Source: Typha latifolia (Eukaryota; Streptophyta; Magnoliopsida; Poales; Typhaceae). Taken from it: 64,000 bases of DNA. A program made the position numbers and the translations under genes. The DNA is taken from contig CM034108.1 of NCBI GenBank assembly GCA_019914945.1, positions 6,086,001-6,150,000 of the forward strand, written 5' to 3'. The notes beneath the pieces are model-generated. The model did no database searches. It saw only the letters and a list, made by a program, of their open reading frames with translations, and was not told the DNA's origin. Below are positions 45,357 to 57,529 of the stretch, piece after piece. How positions within the stretch are numbered: position 1 is the stretch's first letter; every line of letters begins with the position of its first letter.

Positions 45357-45722
45357 ATGACGACCACCAGAGCCATGGCTGTATGGCGAGATGATGAAGA
45401 AGAGTCTCCCCCAATAGAGAAGGGAGAAACATTTGCGGGGACTTCTACTCGCGGAACCACCCAATCTAATCGGAATACGGAAGAACCTATTGTTCAAGCC
45501 GTGTTGGGGTCTCTTTCCGAACAAATGGCCATCAACAACCGCCGTGTTGGGGTCTCTTTTCGAACAAATGGCCATCAACAACCAAATGATGATAGAGATG
45601 ATTCGGGAAATATGGGTGTGGTCGAAACCTTCTTCAATAAGCATGGCAATCGCAAGACAGCATGGGGAGCCCTCCACAGCATGGCAATCACAAGACAATA
45701 TGGGCCTTCCCGTTCCCTATAA
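45357..45722 (+). pseudogene. A3 gag N-terminal region
   Basis: It opens at the ATG at 45357 with MTTTRAMAVWRDDEEESPP and continues through an acidic, glutamine-rich stretch containing a short duplication (two GVSF/GLSE-type repeats, about 45505-45580). It stops at 45720. The leader-to-ATG spacing matches gag starts in family B. No gag core domain follows. Confidence 0.55.
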
Positions 45723-45729
45723 AAATAGG

Positions 45730-46935
45730 GGAGAGTTCGGCTATACAGCAAGATCAAGCTTCTACACCTCGACGCATGGTCAGCCGCAATGAACCGCCAT
45801 CGGCTACAATTGGATCCTCAACCATTGTAGCAGCCCTCAGAACCTCCACATCTTCCCATGCAACAGAGACCTCGTCGACAAACCATGAAGGGCTGGCTGC
45901 ACCATTCCTGATCCCTGCAAAAACGACGAAGAGTCTAGCTTCAAGGCAACAGTTTCCTCCGCCGAGCTCAACGGTTGGAAAATATTTTTTGACGGCAGAA
46001 CGGAGTTTTTTGATGAGTCGACAATAGTGCGAATCACTGTTGAATGGAGGAAGACCACACATGGCTGCTAGATATCCCTCGTCAGGAATCCTCATCAGTG
46101 GTGAGGGAGATGATCCGAAACCGTGAGTTTTGACACTTCGGCCGCCTTACGGCACCTCCCTTTGCAACCACGGCGAGTCGATAACTAGGAAGAAATCGCA
46201 TATGGCCTCCAGCGACCTTCCACCATTCTCCTCGGTCAATCGATAGTCAATTGCGATAGCGTCATCACCGGCGATGACATTGCAGCTCCCCGCCAAGCTA
46301 CAACTCAAAGGAGAAGGCTGTGATCTTCCACCCGTGGCAGCACCAATTGCTGACAGCCCCGTAAAGACCTTGCGGGCTGCTGCTTTTCTCACCCAGATAG
46401 CCGAAAGCTTCCCGTCATGGCTGCGACAGGACAGAGATGAAGGAGACAAAGATTTCATTTTTTGGGGCAACCTCGGCCTTCCATCGCCGCCGACTGCCAC
46501 CAAACCATTGGGAACCCTGCTAAAGCAACCACTAGAGGTGGTCACTACTCAGCCAAGGCTGACACATGCCAAGTGCCAAGGCAACTCCTATGGCAACGGT
46601 TGTTGGAGATGAAATTATGTGAGAAATATTAAGGGTTTCAAATTTTTTTGAAAACCCTAAGTGGTTAGAATTTCAAGATGGCTACATGGTTGGGCTTGAC
46701 CAGGTGGAATTGCTAGACATGAGCTGGGTTGGACCTATGAGCCAAAGGGGTCAAGTCGAGCGTGAGTCATCTCTGGACTTCGGGACTCAGTTAAGTCAAC
46801 TAAGGGACATGATCGAAACCCTCTTGCTTGACTTAAGACGAGTTTGCTTATACCAGGATACATTTGACTTGGATCTAATCCATGGAGTGGGCAGAACGAT
46901 TATGAGCACAACCAACAATCAGTTCGGCTATTTGA
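45730..46935 (+). other. unassigned sequence inside A3
   Basis: This is about 1.2 kb between the gag N-terminus and the pol remnant. It has several open frames of 70-130 codons on both strands without recognisable motifs. It may be diverged gag or captured sequence. A stretch at about 46690-46830 carries 'gactcaa' type repeats. Confidence 0.4.
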
Positions 46936-47535
46936 ACCTAACTTGAGTCACTGGGAGGACCTAATCTGGATCCACCAACTACATTTAACTCAACCTCTCG
47001 AGCGCAATCGGATGCACCAGATTTCTATTGCTGAATTGACATTGAGTCAATTGGTTCGACCACCCGAGACCAAGTGGACTCAATGTAGACAGACTCAAAT
47101 TCCAGCTTGGGCCAGTAGGAGTACAAGTATCCAAGCTCGACTGAGGATGACCCCCCTTTGAGGCAGGTTATGGTCGCACTTCCCCTGTCTTGCGTGCCTA
47201 TGATAGACTTGCGGCGGCGGATAGGACCGAGCTTGACTTAGAACTTGCTGATAGAGATGAAACCTTGAGACTGCTCAAGATGCACTTAGCAACAGCCCAA
47301 CAATGGTGGGCCATGAAACACTTTGAGTATGACTACAAATTAGTCCACAAAAAAGGGATCTAGAATCGAGCGGCTGATGCCCTTTCGCGCCAACCGGACA
47401 GAAGTGAGCTTGCCTCTTTTTCAGCACCAACATTTCCTCTATTTTTAGATATGTGGGGAACCAATGCAGAAGATCATACCATGGAGGAGCTTGAGTCAAA
47501 GTTCAAAGATCGCTTCCTAAATTTCAAACCTTGAT
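46936..47535 (+). pseudogene. A3 integrase scrap joined to RNase H tail
   Basis: A segment shared with A1 (46936-47140) leads into an integrase C-terminal scrap with LRAYDRLAAADRTELDLELADRDETL (about 47195-47270). This is followed directly by the RNase H end (HFEYDYKLVHKKG, a TAG at about 47360, then NRAADALSRQPD) and the family A terminus MEELESKFKDRF, which stops at 47533. Integrase lies before RNase H, the reverse of the normal order. Confidence 0.8.
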
Positions 47536-47561
47536 GACAAGGTTGCGGAAGCGTGGTGGAT

Positions 47562-48424
47562 TGATACAATTCGGACTTCACCGATGTCGCCTCGAGCATG
47601 GATTCACTTTAGGAGTGTCTTTGTTTCTTGTTTTAGTGTTTAATTTTCATGAAAATAAGTTTTCTGTAATTCGCGTTCGAACATGGGTGGAGTGAGTTTG
47701 AACACGATTGTGAACGCGGTCGAGAACGTGGGTGAAGAGTGTAAATTGTGCATTCAAATGCCCCGTTCGAATGCACTGTGAATGCCTGAATTGTGTTCGT
47801 AAATCCAGAGAAATGGGAAATAGGCGCGTTCGATCGTGCGTTCGAATGCCTGCATCGCGTTCGCAATTCTAGAGAAGAGTGAACTCGGTGCGTTTGAACG
47901 CGGTTAGGAGCGTTCGAATGCGGTTGGCGAAATTGTATTGTTTAGGGTTAATTTTGAGTTGTTGGTTAGCCTCTAAAAGGATGTGGATGGCAACTAGAGA
48001 TTATTGATTATTGAAAAATTGAGTTTTGCCCTGCCTCCTTCGTCTTCTTCGCTCTCGTTTCCTCAATCCCCGACGACGCCGCTTCTAACCTCCCTCGACT
48101 GGCCAATCACCCTAGACCCTTAGGGCCAGCCCTCTCCTCCCCCTTCTTCCAATCTATCCAACACTTGTCCTAACCCTTCCATAAACCATAACCCTTCCAC
48201 CACCACTTTTCACCGGTGCCACTCCATTAACGTCGGTCCTCCACCAACCACCAAAACCTTGGATCTTGTGCCTCCATCCATGGATCCTAAACAGACCACC
48301 CTGATGTTCGTCCACTAATCGGACGATATCGCGCGATCCCTACATTCGATTCGCCTGAAACTTGATTTGTTGGAAAGCTCTTTTCTGGGGCTACAACATA
48401 TCCAAATTTTACTTTGATTCGACG
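47562..48424 (+). repeat. 3' LTR of A3, truncated
   Basis: It starts TGATACAATTCGG. The palindrome array (about 47671-47930) is heavily CpG-decayed. It ends near 48424 at GATTCGACGGCG, about 100 bp short of the LTR end. Confidence 0.85.
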
Positions 48425-50731
48425 GCGAAAGTGTGGGTTAAGTTAGGGATTGTTAGGGTTGTTTGGAGTGTTTTATGTTAATTAAGAAGTCCTTAGGGTG
48501 AGCCTCTTGTTATTGGAATTGGCTTTAGCCCTATCTCTTTCTCTCTTGTCTCTAGCCAATTGTACCTTCTCCCTCCTTCCTTCTTTCTCTGCCCAAGTCT
48601 TTGGTCGGCTTCTTCCAACCACTAACCACCCTCTTCCACAACAAGTTCTCCCCCTTCCCACCAAGATCTAACCCTAGCATCCATCTAGCCATTAGAGGGC
48701 TACCAAGCTAGAATCTAGGTTTCAGAACTGTTGCGAATCATATTAGGCTGGTTCGTAACAGGTAATGAGCATACGAAATATGATATGGATATAGTTATTG
48801 GATTATGAATTATTTTAGTAGTGGAGACTTAATGTATATATTTCTGGATGGCATGATAGTAGCTTTAGTTTAGAAGTTGCTGATTGTGTGAATTTGATTA
48901 GATAAAAAGAATGATAATGAAATGAATTATATAGGGTGATAATAGTTGCTAAGTTGATAGTCTCATGATATATCTTGTATGACAGTGAAAATTAATTTTG
49001 ATTATTAGTTTAGTTTTGGACATTGATTTAGACGATAAGAATATTATAGCATGACGATCGTGTGTTTTGGGTGATAAATTTTGGTTATAAATATACAGAC
49101 TTATTTTATTATGATTATTAGGTGATATTAATGATGTTATAGACAGATGTTGATGATGCTATAAGATTAAATTGTGTAGTATATGTAGTGGACTTTGTAT
49201 AGAGGATGTGATAGAATATTAAGTGGAGACTCTTGAAAAAATATGACGGTTAAGTGATTTAATTAAAAATGAGATATGTTGCTTTTTAATCCTAGATGTT
49301 AAATTGAGATTTTATGTGCTTTAACATGTTAGTTGTTTCGATGATACTAATTGGAGAGATAACTTGATAGAGTTATTCATAGAGCCTATATACTTAAACA
49401 TTTGTTATGACTGATAGATGGTTTGGAAGTTGAACTAATTGCTTCATAGAATGGATCATATTCAGTGTATCAATAAATATTTATTATATTGCTAGAAGAT
49501 AAATAGATAATGATGTATAGGAAAGTGATTATATTAGCATTTGTTTAACCGTTAGCTTTTATGTTTGATTATTACTAGAGTTTATTGAGTGAGCCTTTTA
49601 AAATGATGAGATTGATCTTAATAATTGTAAACATTTACAGGTTTACATTTGAGTCTTAAAATAAAGATACTTGATTGGGAGATAATGATTTCATGATTGA
49701 TTCCATTATGGTGAAAATTTGATCTTTTAATGAATTGCAAAGTTAAGGTTGTGAGTTGATCTAAAGTAAAATGGAAGATATACTAGTAAGGTTGTAATTT
49801 ATATTTTTGGATGTCTTCTAATCTATATAAATCAATTAGTATCAGTTCTTTTATTAGCAGATCATAATAGCATTACTAATTTGGGAGATTAATCTTAGTA
49901 GCTTTAGTTCATGTACAATGATTTTGTGGATTTGTCTAAGATATGTTTATGTATTCTTAAAGATCAAGTATGATGGATTAGTAAATATTTGCGTGGCAAT
50001 GGATTAATATTATGAATTTAATATTATATCTGTCAAGATATTGAAGAGCTTATTGAATTATTTAGTAGAACTTAGGAGATAATCTTTGGATCTGAATATC
50101 GATATCATTAAGTGATATTTTGGTGAATATACTAGTAGTGATAGTAATTAAATAGATAATGATCAAACTAGAATTATGTGAATCGAGGAATGAATAGTTT
50201 AGATATAGAAACGATTGTTAGAAATATCATTATAAAGTTTATCATGTATGTTTCTTCAAATAATTTGAATTTAACATTTCAGATATTACAGATTAAGAAG
50301 GAATTTCATGTGGAGAATTAGAAGGGTGTATAAATTCGTTTGAGGTTGCATTAAGATTAACATTGATAGGTTGGATTTGATGAACTGTATATTATTTTGA
50401 AGAAGGTATTATGAATATAAGTTGATATTGTAGTCTTATATGAATAGGTGTGATCTCTTATATTGATTTATTTCATAATTTCTATAATGGTTTAAGCATA
50501 TGAGTAATACAGTTTAAATAAGAGTTTGTACTATCGCCTAAATTTTATGGGGATATCGGATGATGCTAAGTATGTTTAAATTTGTAAATATGAGTTACGA
50601 ATCTGAAAATGTGAGAATGCACAGTTGTCGATTTGATTAGAAGGTAGTGGAAGTAGATATGTGGATTTTCTTACAATACCAGCATGATATAAATTTCGAG
50701 GTTGAAACTTTTGTAAAGGGGGAAGGAAAAT
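48425..50731 (+). other. AT-rich degenerate interior before LTR C1
   Basis: A pyrimidine-rich leader-like part (about 48430-48770) is followed by ~1.9 kb of very AT-rich sequence without protein motifs. The end, TTTCGAGGTTGAAACTT then AAAGGGGGAAGGAAAA directly before TGTAACAACC, is the usual pre-LTR and polypurine pattern of Tekay/Del-like elements. This is probably a heavily decayed internal region. Confidence 0.5.
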
Positions 50732-51179
50732 GTAACAACCTACCCTAAAAAAAAAATTGGGCACGAAAATGTAACAACCCTCGCCGCCGCTGCCCGTCTC
50801 TTCCACCGCCTCTCTCTCTTTATCTAGTTCTCTCTCCTTCTCTCTCTCTCTTTATCTATTTCTCTCTCCTTCTCTCTCTTTCCATCTCAAATGCTCTCTC
50901 TCTCCCTCGTTCTTCTCTCTTAAGCTTCCCCATCTTAGTATGCCGACGTCGACCACTTCGAACATCGCCGTAGCTTCCACCGCCGTGCTATCGATGTCGG
51001 TGAGCCTCCTCCTCCTTCCTCCTCTTCCTTATTCTCTCTCTTCCTTTCTCTTTCTCTGTTTCTCTCTATTCCTCTCCCTCTCTCTTTCTCTATACTACCG
51101 TCATCTTCGACCACCCGACCCGTTGCCGAGAAGCGACCGGTGCTCCCTCATCCCCTCCCTTCTCTTCTCTCCCTCTATA

Positions 51180-51181
<2 letters not shown>

Positions 51182-51243
<62 letters not shown>
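51182..51243 (+). repeat. (CT)n microsatellite, about 30 units
   Basis: This is an uninterrupted CT run inside LTR C1. C2 has the matching GA run at 44393-44421, only about half as long, so it expanded after the copies separated. Confidence 0.95.
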
Positions 51244-51245
<2 letters not shown>

Positions 51246-51808
51246 GTTCGTCGAAATAGAGTCGCCGGCGAGAGGCCGATCACTGGCTGGCTAGCAGCGA
51301 TCGAGCCTCTCTCCGCTGCCCGGTCCCCTCCTCTCTTTCTTCTCTTCTTTTCTCTTCTTCTTCTTCTTTCTTTTTTCTTCTTCTTTTCTTTTTCTTCTTC
51401 CTCAGCTGCTGCTTCTATTCTTCTTTTTTTTGCAACAGTGTTGGGCTCGACCCAGCATTGTAGCAAGCCAGTGTTGGGCCAAGCCCAGCACTAGTGCTAG
51501 TAATCCTTATTTTATCTTATTATTTATTTATTTAGGTATTTCTTTCTTAATTAATACAAATAGATTTAGACATTAATTATTTTAATAATAATATATATTC
51601 ATCAATATGATTATTGTTAATTATAATTAATTAATGATTAATTAGGTTATAAACTATTACACATAAATATAGGTAATACTTATATTTATTTACTTATTTA
51701 CTTATATGTCTATTAGATTAATAGATAGATTTGTAAATTATAATTATTCGATTTATATTCTAATGTTCTTATGATATACATTTTAAGTAATTCTATCAAT
51801 TTATTATA

Positions 51809-52980
51809 GGGATAATTCCCTTTTCACCCCTTGAACTACTACTCATTTCCATAATGACCCCATAAACTTTTTTTTCGTACACTATGACCCCCTGAACTAT
51901 CAGAAATATCCCACCCCGTTGGCGCCGTTGACAGAATCGGTGAATTGACCAAGTTGCCCCTCCACTCAATATAGTAGGTTAATTACGTGGCAGAGCTAAA
52001 ATTAAATATAAAATTTATTTTTTGAAATGCCTTCATTGCATTCTGCCCTAATACCCTTTTCCTCAATTTTTTTCTCATTCTCCTCTCTTGCATGCCGACC
52101 TCTCTCTCACCCCAACAAATAAGGGATCAATCCAATACAAAAATTCACATCCTAATATCTACACATATTTAAAATTTAGGTGAAAATCTATCCTAAAAAT
52201 CAAACTTTAGAACTGAAATTTAACCTTGAAATAGGCACATCCAAAGAATCTCCTGCCAGGATTGTTCTCCATGAAGCTTGTTTGAAGTGCAGTGATTATT
52301 CGAAAGTGGCATACCACTTCGATTGAAGTAAGAACTGAAATTTAACCTTAAAATAGGCACATCTAAAGAATCTCTTGCCAGGATTGTTCTCCATAAAGCT
52401 TGTTTGAAGTGCAGTGATCATTCCAAAGTGGCATACCACTTCAATTGAAGGGTGTGGCTTTCTTTAACTATCAATGCTAACAATTAGAGAGCTTGAAGGT
52501 GCCATGAAGGTGGGAGATTGATAATACTTGTAGGGAGAGAAGCTTCATTGTGTAGGGTGTGAAGGTGGGAGGTTGGAGCTTGAAAACGAAAACAATTTTA
52601 ATGGAGGTGGGAGGTGGGGAGTTGGAAAGATTGAAGAAGAGGATGAGATGCAGCAGACTTTGGAAGAAAAATAATGGGGAATCGGGCTCAACTAACATTG
52701 GAGAAGAAGAAGAGGGTTTTAGTTGGCTATCTAAGGTTATTTTGGTCATTATAAAAGTCTATTTTAAGTTGTCACATGCATATAAGGGTATTCTGGCCAT
52801 TTATTTGTCAGGTGACCAGCACATGACAACTTATGGACGGAAATGAGTAATGGAACCCTAACGGAAGGGGTCAAGCTGGATAATTATGATAGTTCAAGGG
52901 GACATAGTGTACCAAAAAAAAGTTTAGGGAGTCATTGTGGAAATGGGTGATAGTTCATAGGGTGAAAAGAGAATTATCCC
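51809..52980. mobile_element. non-autonomous Mutator-like element (Pack-MULE type)
   Basis: It is 1172 bp with terminal inverted repeats of about 100 bp that start GGGATAATTC, and 9-bp target duplications TTTATTATA at 51800-51808 and 52981-52989. The homologous LTR C2 has the empty site (TATAATAAA, 43878-43886). There is no transposase. The interior holds two tandem GRF zinc-finger fragments (52210-52450). Confidence 0.9.
52210..52450 (-). pseudogene. duplicated GRF-type zinc-finger fragment inside the MULE
   Basis: Two tandem copies with a 122-bp period each encode, on the minus strand, a fragment C-H-F followed by ITALQTSF, ENNPG and RFF-x-C-A-Y. This fits the GRF zinc finger (C-x-C-x-G...NPGRRF..C), except that the second cysteine is F in both copies. 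It is probably captured host sequence that was then duplicated. It has no start or continuation and is not a functional gene. Confidence 0.6.
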
Positions 52981-53573
52981 TTTATTATATATGATTATTC
53001 TGCAACAAATAAAATACTAGGCTTATTTAGTTATTTATTTATTATTTTACCGAGTAAAGGCTGCATAGTCCCTAATTAATCAAAATAGACTATGAATTAT
53101 AAAATTAATTATAATTAGACCTTCTCTATACTTATAGTTATTTAGCCTTTTATTTTATTTTATTTTATAATTATATATTTAGAAATATTCTTATATAAAA
53201 GGAAATAGACATGTTCTCCTTATACTATAATTAGAATTTTATGATAATAGTATAATTATAGTATTTGAATCGTATCTATAATATAGATCTAGTTATGTAA
53301 TCAAAAATAAAAAGAAGTGATTCTAAACCTAATAAACCTTTATATTTTACTTGAATTATTTATAATTAGATAAATGACTAACTTCATGCTACTTAAATAT
53401 TTTCAGATCCCGAACCCTCTTATTTGAGACCCCATGGACCTTACTAGCGATGAATGTCACTTGGTTAATTGGCGGTTGTAAGGGATACGTGGTTTGCTTC
53501 TTCTGATCAGTGTGAGTAGTCTTATCCCCTAGACGTTTTTCTCAAATTAGAATACATTATATAATTATGTATA

Positions 53574-54200
53574 TGCATATTTTGGCCTTCAGCATGATTA
53601 TATGACTTTATTTAGAGATGATTTTAGTCGAGCATATTTTATCATGCATTTGATTAGGCTGATCTGGGATATGAGTACATTGGTGATATATAGAGATGAT
53701 TGGAGATGACTATATTATTATAGTTTTATGTCGGGATGATCTCTATCATGAGTATGCATGTAATAGATTACCATGGGTATGCATGTGTCGACTACATGAT
53801 TGAAGACTACATTGCATTATTTTTCTCTTGATTCCTGTTTCACCTAAATTCTTGTTATGCATTGACTTGTTGTCGTACCGGATATATGCGTGTTTTGGCC
53901 TTCAGCATGATTATATGACTTTATTTAGAGATGATTTTAGTCGAGCATATTTTATCATGCATTTGATTAGGCTGATATGGGATATGAGTACATTGGTGAT
54001 ATATAGAGATGATTGGAGATGACTATATTATTATAGTTTTATGTCGGGATGATCTCTATCATGAGTATGCATGTAATAGATTAGCATGGGTATGCATGTG
54101 TTGACTACATGATTGAAAACTACATTGCATTATTTTTCTCTTGATTTCTGTTTCACCTAAATTCTTGTTATGCATTGACTTGTTATCGTACTGGATATAT
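53574..54200 (+). repeat. 313-bp tandem duplication in LTR C1
   Basis: Copies starting at about 53574 and 53887 are nearly identical. The matching part of C2 (about 43130-43450) is single, so the duplication is specific to C1. Confidence 0.9.
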
Positions 54201-54650
54201 GCATATGATCTATCATTTAGAAGGAAAGTATGAAATGTGATTGATATGATAGTTGATAGAAAGCATGAGAATACCCGAGTGGGCGCGAGGGTTAGGACGT
54301 GCTTGATGGATGATTAATCGCTCGACATAGTCACGATCTTGTGGCCTTATGTCCAAGGTCGTTAGTCTGTGTGCATAGTAGACATTCGGACACATGCCAT
54401 TCGCTGGGGCATATGTGGCGAGTTATCCTCACGAGATTTCTATCAGCTAGAAGGGTGCCTGGTCTACATGGATGTTAATACCCTTAGCGGATAGCAGGCT
54501 ATGGTTATATTTGAGATACTCCTTGCGGATGGCAAGGTATGGTTTGAGCCTTCGGGCATGATGTTGAGACCGAGTACCAGGTGTTGACTATGCATAGTGG
54601 TCTAGTATGATGATGACATATAAAGATGACATTGATGACATATAGAGATC

Positions 54651-55305
54651 TACAACTTTCGTATTCATGCTCCTCTTAGATTCGAACTTTCACAGGGACG
54701 AAAATACAGAATAATATGGGTGAGGGTGGTGGTGACATCTGGAGTGGATGTTAGGGTTATGTATGGATATGGAAATGAAGGTGGATTGTGAATGTGATTT
54801 AGGGATATAGACGAAGGGAACGAAGTGGTTGAGATTCTAAAGAAGAGGGGTGACTCGACAGTCGATGGAGATTAGAAGTTAGGGGAAACCTTGGCAACGG
54901 TAGAGGTGGAAGGTTAGCGAAGAGGGAGGAGGGAGAAGTCTAGAGAGAAGATAGGAGGCAAGAATTCAATAATCCAATAGCATAATGAAGTTGGTTGTCA
55001 TCCACATATATATAGAGGCTAGCCAACAAGTCCTAAAACAATATGAAACCTAATTCTAGAACTTCCCCGTCGATCGCATTCGAATGCACCAAAAGACATT
55101 CTCTGTACGAGTGAACGCGATGTAGGCATTCGAACGCAGGCGTTCGAACTCGCCCGACCGCGTTCGAATGCACAATATACCTTCTTTGTATTCTTGAACC
55201 TCATGCAGGCGTTTGCAAGGGCGTTCGAACGCGACCTACAGGAATTTTATTTTAATAAAAATAAACACCTAATGCAATAAGAAAAGATCCTAACTAAGTG
55301 TATCA
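54651..55305 (-). repeat. family B LTR (3' LTR of B6)
   Basis: The minus-strand start TGATACACTTAG is at 55305. It contains the palindrome array (about 55070-55230) and a TATATATA box near 55008. The last ~200 bp of U5 is missing at the junction with C1. Confidence 0.85.
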
Positions 55306-55319
55306 GTCCACCATGCTAA

Positions 55320-56609
55320 CCCCTTGCCCTCAAGGTGAAAAGTCGAGGAAACGCTCTAAGATATCAGTCTCCAACTTTCATGTCGCTTCATCGGATGGCT
55401 TGCCAAGCCATTCAACTAGAATCTCCATCTCCAATCTAGTACCATGTCATCGTCGACGTCTAGCAAGTACTCGAATCCAATGGCTCCAGTAGAACTGATC
55501 CAACAATCTCATGATCTCTAATGCGCTCTCGTAACAATGAAACATGAAAAACAGGAGCACTCTCGACCCCTCTGGTAGCTCTAAATGATATGCAACTGGA
55601 CCAATATGCTTCAACGCCCGAAATAGACCAAAGTAGTGATGTGCTAAATTTTGGTTTCGCATCGGACGTAAGGTCACTTGTCGATACGGTTGCACCCTCA
55701 CAAACACCGAATTGCCGATATCAAACTCCTGCTTCCTATGGCTATGATCATAAACTTGTTTCATGCAGTTTTATGCAAATTTAAGATGAGCACGCAACCT
55801 CCTCAATGTGGCGTCTCTATCTATCAAAGCTAAGTCCACCTCTGTACGATCTACAAATGCCACTAGATCATAAGCGCGTAACGTCGGAGCCGTGCATCCA
55901 TACACCACCTCAAATGGAGTCATGCCAATGCTGATATAGTAGGCGTGTTGTAGGACCACTCTGCCCATGGTAAGAACTTCAACCATCGCCTCGGCATATC
56001 TCCAACAAAGCACCTCAAGTACTGCTCAATGCCTCGATTGACCATCTTGGTTTGGTCGTTTGTCTGCGGATGGTAGGCCGAACTGAAATTCAATCGAGTC
56101 CTCTACAATCTAAAAAACTCAGTCCAAAAATCACTCATAAATACACGATCACGATTCGAGACAATCGTGCGTGGCATGTCATGTAACCGACCAACATCTC
56201 TAGCAAAAATTTTAGCCACCGACTTGGCTAAAAATTGATGTGACAATGTCGAAAAGTTCGCATACTTGCTCAATCTGTCAACCACTACAAAGATAAAATA
56301 ATAACCACGTACCAGCAGAAGACTCTTTATGAAATCCATCGAAATGTCTTCCCAAACACGATCCGGTATAGGTAAAGGCTATAGTAATTTGGCCAGTTTC
56401 AATATGGTTGTCTTAGCCCTTTGACAGACTTCGTAAGCACGGACAAAACTCCTCACATCCCACCTCAATCCTGGCCACATGCAACTCTGAGATATCCTTC
56501 TATAAGTCCTCAAGACACCCTCATAACCAGCCTCTGGAGTATGGTGGAAATGCTCTAATAATTTCTGCCACAATCCATCATTTGTGGGCACTTGAATGCA
56601 TCTGCGGTC
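55320..56609 (-). pseudogene. B6 integrase and chromodomain-like tail
   Basis: Minus strand: H2C2 zinc domain (LLEHFHHTPEAGYEG...CQRAK, about 56560-56415), catalytic core start MDFIKSLLLVRGYY with the first aspartate retained (56337), [29 protein letters not shown], then GMTPFEVVYGCTAPTLRAYD, KQVYDHSHRKQEFD, LPEGSRV and the chromodomain-like end near 55350. Frameshifts and stops occur throughout. Confidence 0.85.
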
Positions 56610-57280
56610 CAGCAGCAAACCGCCTCAATTTTCTGACTCTGGATGGCGCTCCGGATCATTCAACACCTCCTGCAACAATCTCAAAATATCTGGGTCAGAT
56701 GTACATGCATACCTCAGATAGTCAAGGAAGGGAAAGATAGGAGAAGAATAGGCTGCAAGCTCGGCGGTACTAGGTTGGCACGATAGTGCATCCACTGCTC
56801 TATTTTCCATTCCCTTCTTGTATTATATTTCATAATCATCCCCGAACAATTTTGTGACCCATCGCTGCTGTATCAGAGTGTGTATGCGCTGTCCCATAAA
56901 GTATGGAAGGCTCCTCTAATCAGTTTGGATAATGAATTGTCTACCGATTAAATAAGGCATCCACTTCATTACCGCATGCAAAATTGTCAACATCTCTCTC
57001 TCATAAGTCGATAATTGCTGAGATTTTTATGACAAAGCCTTAGTAAGAAAGGCTATGAGACGTCCTCCTTGTATTAATACAGCTCCTATACCAACACCCG
57101 ACGCATCACATTTCACAATGAACTCTTTGGTGAAGTTCGGTAGCGCTAACATGGGTGTCGTCGTCATTGCTGTTTTCAATTTTTTAAAGGCTAAAGTGGC
57201 TTCATCCGTCCATCTAAAAGAGTCCTTCTTCAACAAAGAAGTGAGAGGAGTAGCGATCTTGCCATATCCGACGATGAAGC
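56610..57280 (-). pseudogene. B6 RNase H
   Basis: The minus strand reads GYGKIATPLTSLLKKDSFRWTD, VKCDASGVGIGAVLIQGG and, after stops, the RNase H tail ENRAVDALSCQPSTAELAAY. It is separated from its RT by the 249-bp insert at 57281-57529. Confidence 0.8.
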
Positions 57281-57400
57281 TGTTAGGCTCTGATACCAAT
57301 TGATAGGCTCAGATACCAATTGTTAGGCTCAGATACCAATTGTTAGGCTCAGATACCAATTGTTAGGCTCAGATACCAATTGTTAGGCTCTAATACCAAT
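57281..57400 (-). repeat. six-unit primer-binding-site array inside B6 pol
   Basis: There are six 20-bp units with exact period. On the minus strand each reads ATTGGTATCWGAGCCTAACA with small changes, that is, LTR-end bases plus the initiator tRNA-Met primer-binding site. Units 2-5 carry TGGTATCTGAGC, the unit nearest RNase H carries the standard TGGTATCAGAGC, and the one nearest the LTR fragment carries TGGTATTAGAGC. Confidence 0.95.
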
Positions 57401-57529
57401 TTGATAAGATATGGAACCAAAGATAGGCTACGCTAAGATTCCTTCAAAATCTGAATTTATTATAGAAATCAGTCCGCACAATCGAGGAAAAATATTCGTT
57501 AGATATTCTCCATTCGTTAGATATCCGAT
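57401..57529 (-). repeat. family B U5 end fragment inserted in B6 pol
   Basis: On the minus strand this is the last ~130 bp of a family B LTR leading into the primer-binding-site array. It splits the RT connection motif after GFLGLIGY; about 18 bp of pol is replaced at the site. No target duplication is seen. Confidence 0.8.

Larger units (their letters stand above)
44708..48424 (+). mobile_element. Ty3/gypsy element A3, rearranged
   Basis: It holds two LTRs (44708-45314; 47562-48424), a decayed primer-binding site (TGGTATCAAAGC, about 45319-45330), a gag N-terminus, unassigned sequence, and a short integrase plus RNase H remnant. It lies directly against C2, so it probably inserted into that LTR. 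Target duplication cannot be checked because the 3' LTR is truncated. Confidence 0.8.
50732..54650 (+). repeat. family C long LTR (C1), 3'-truncated
   Basis: It starts TGTAACAACC after a polypurine tract; a second TGTAACAACCC occurs at 50770. It matches C2 in reverse over most of its length. It carries a CT microsatellite, a Mutator-like insert (51809-52980) and a 313-bp tandem duplication (53574-54200) that C2 lacks. It is cut by a family B LTR at about 54650. The long frame at 50940-51494 is a CT-repeat artefact. Confidence 0.75.

Noticed and set aside
50940..51494. 184-codon leucine/serine-rich frame
   Set aside because: It is translated CT microsatellite and pyrimidine-rich LTR sequence; the homologous LTR at 44335-44745 gives a similar artefact.
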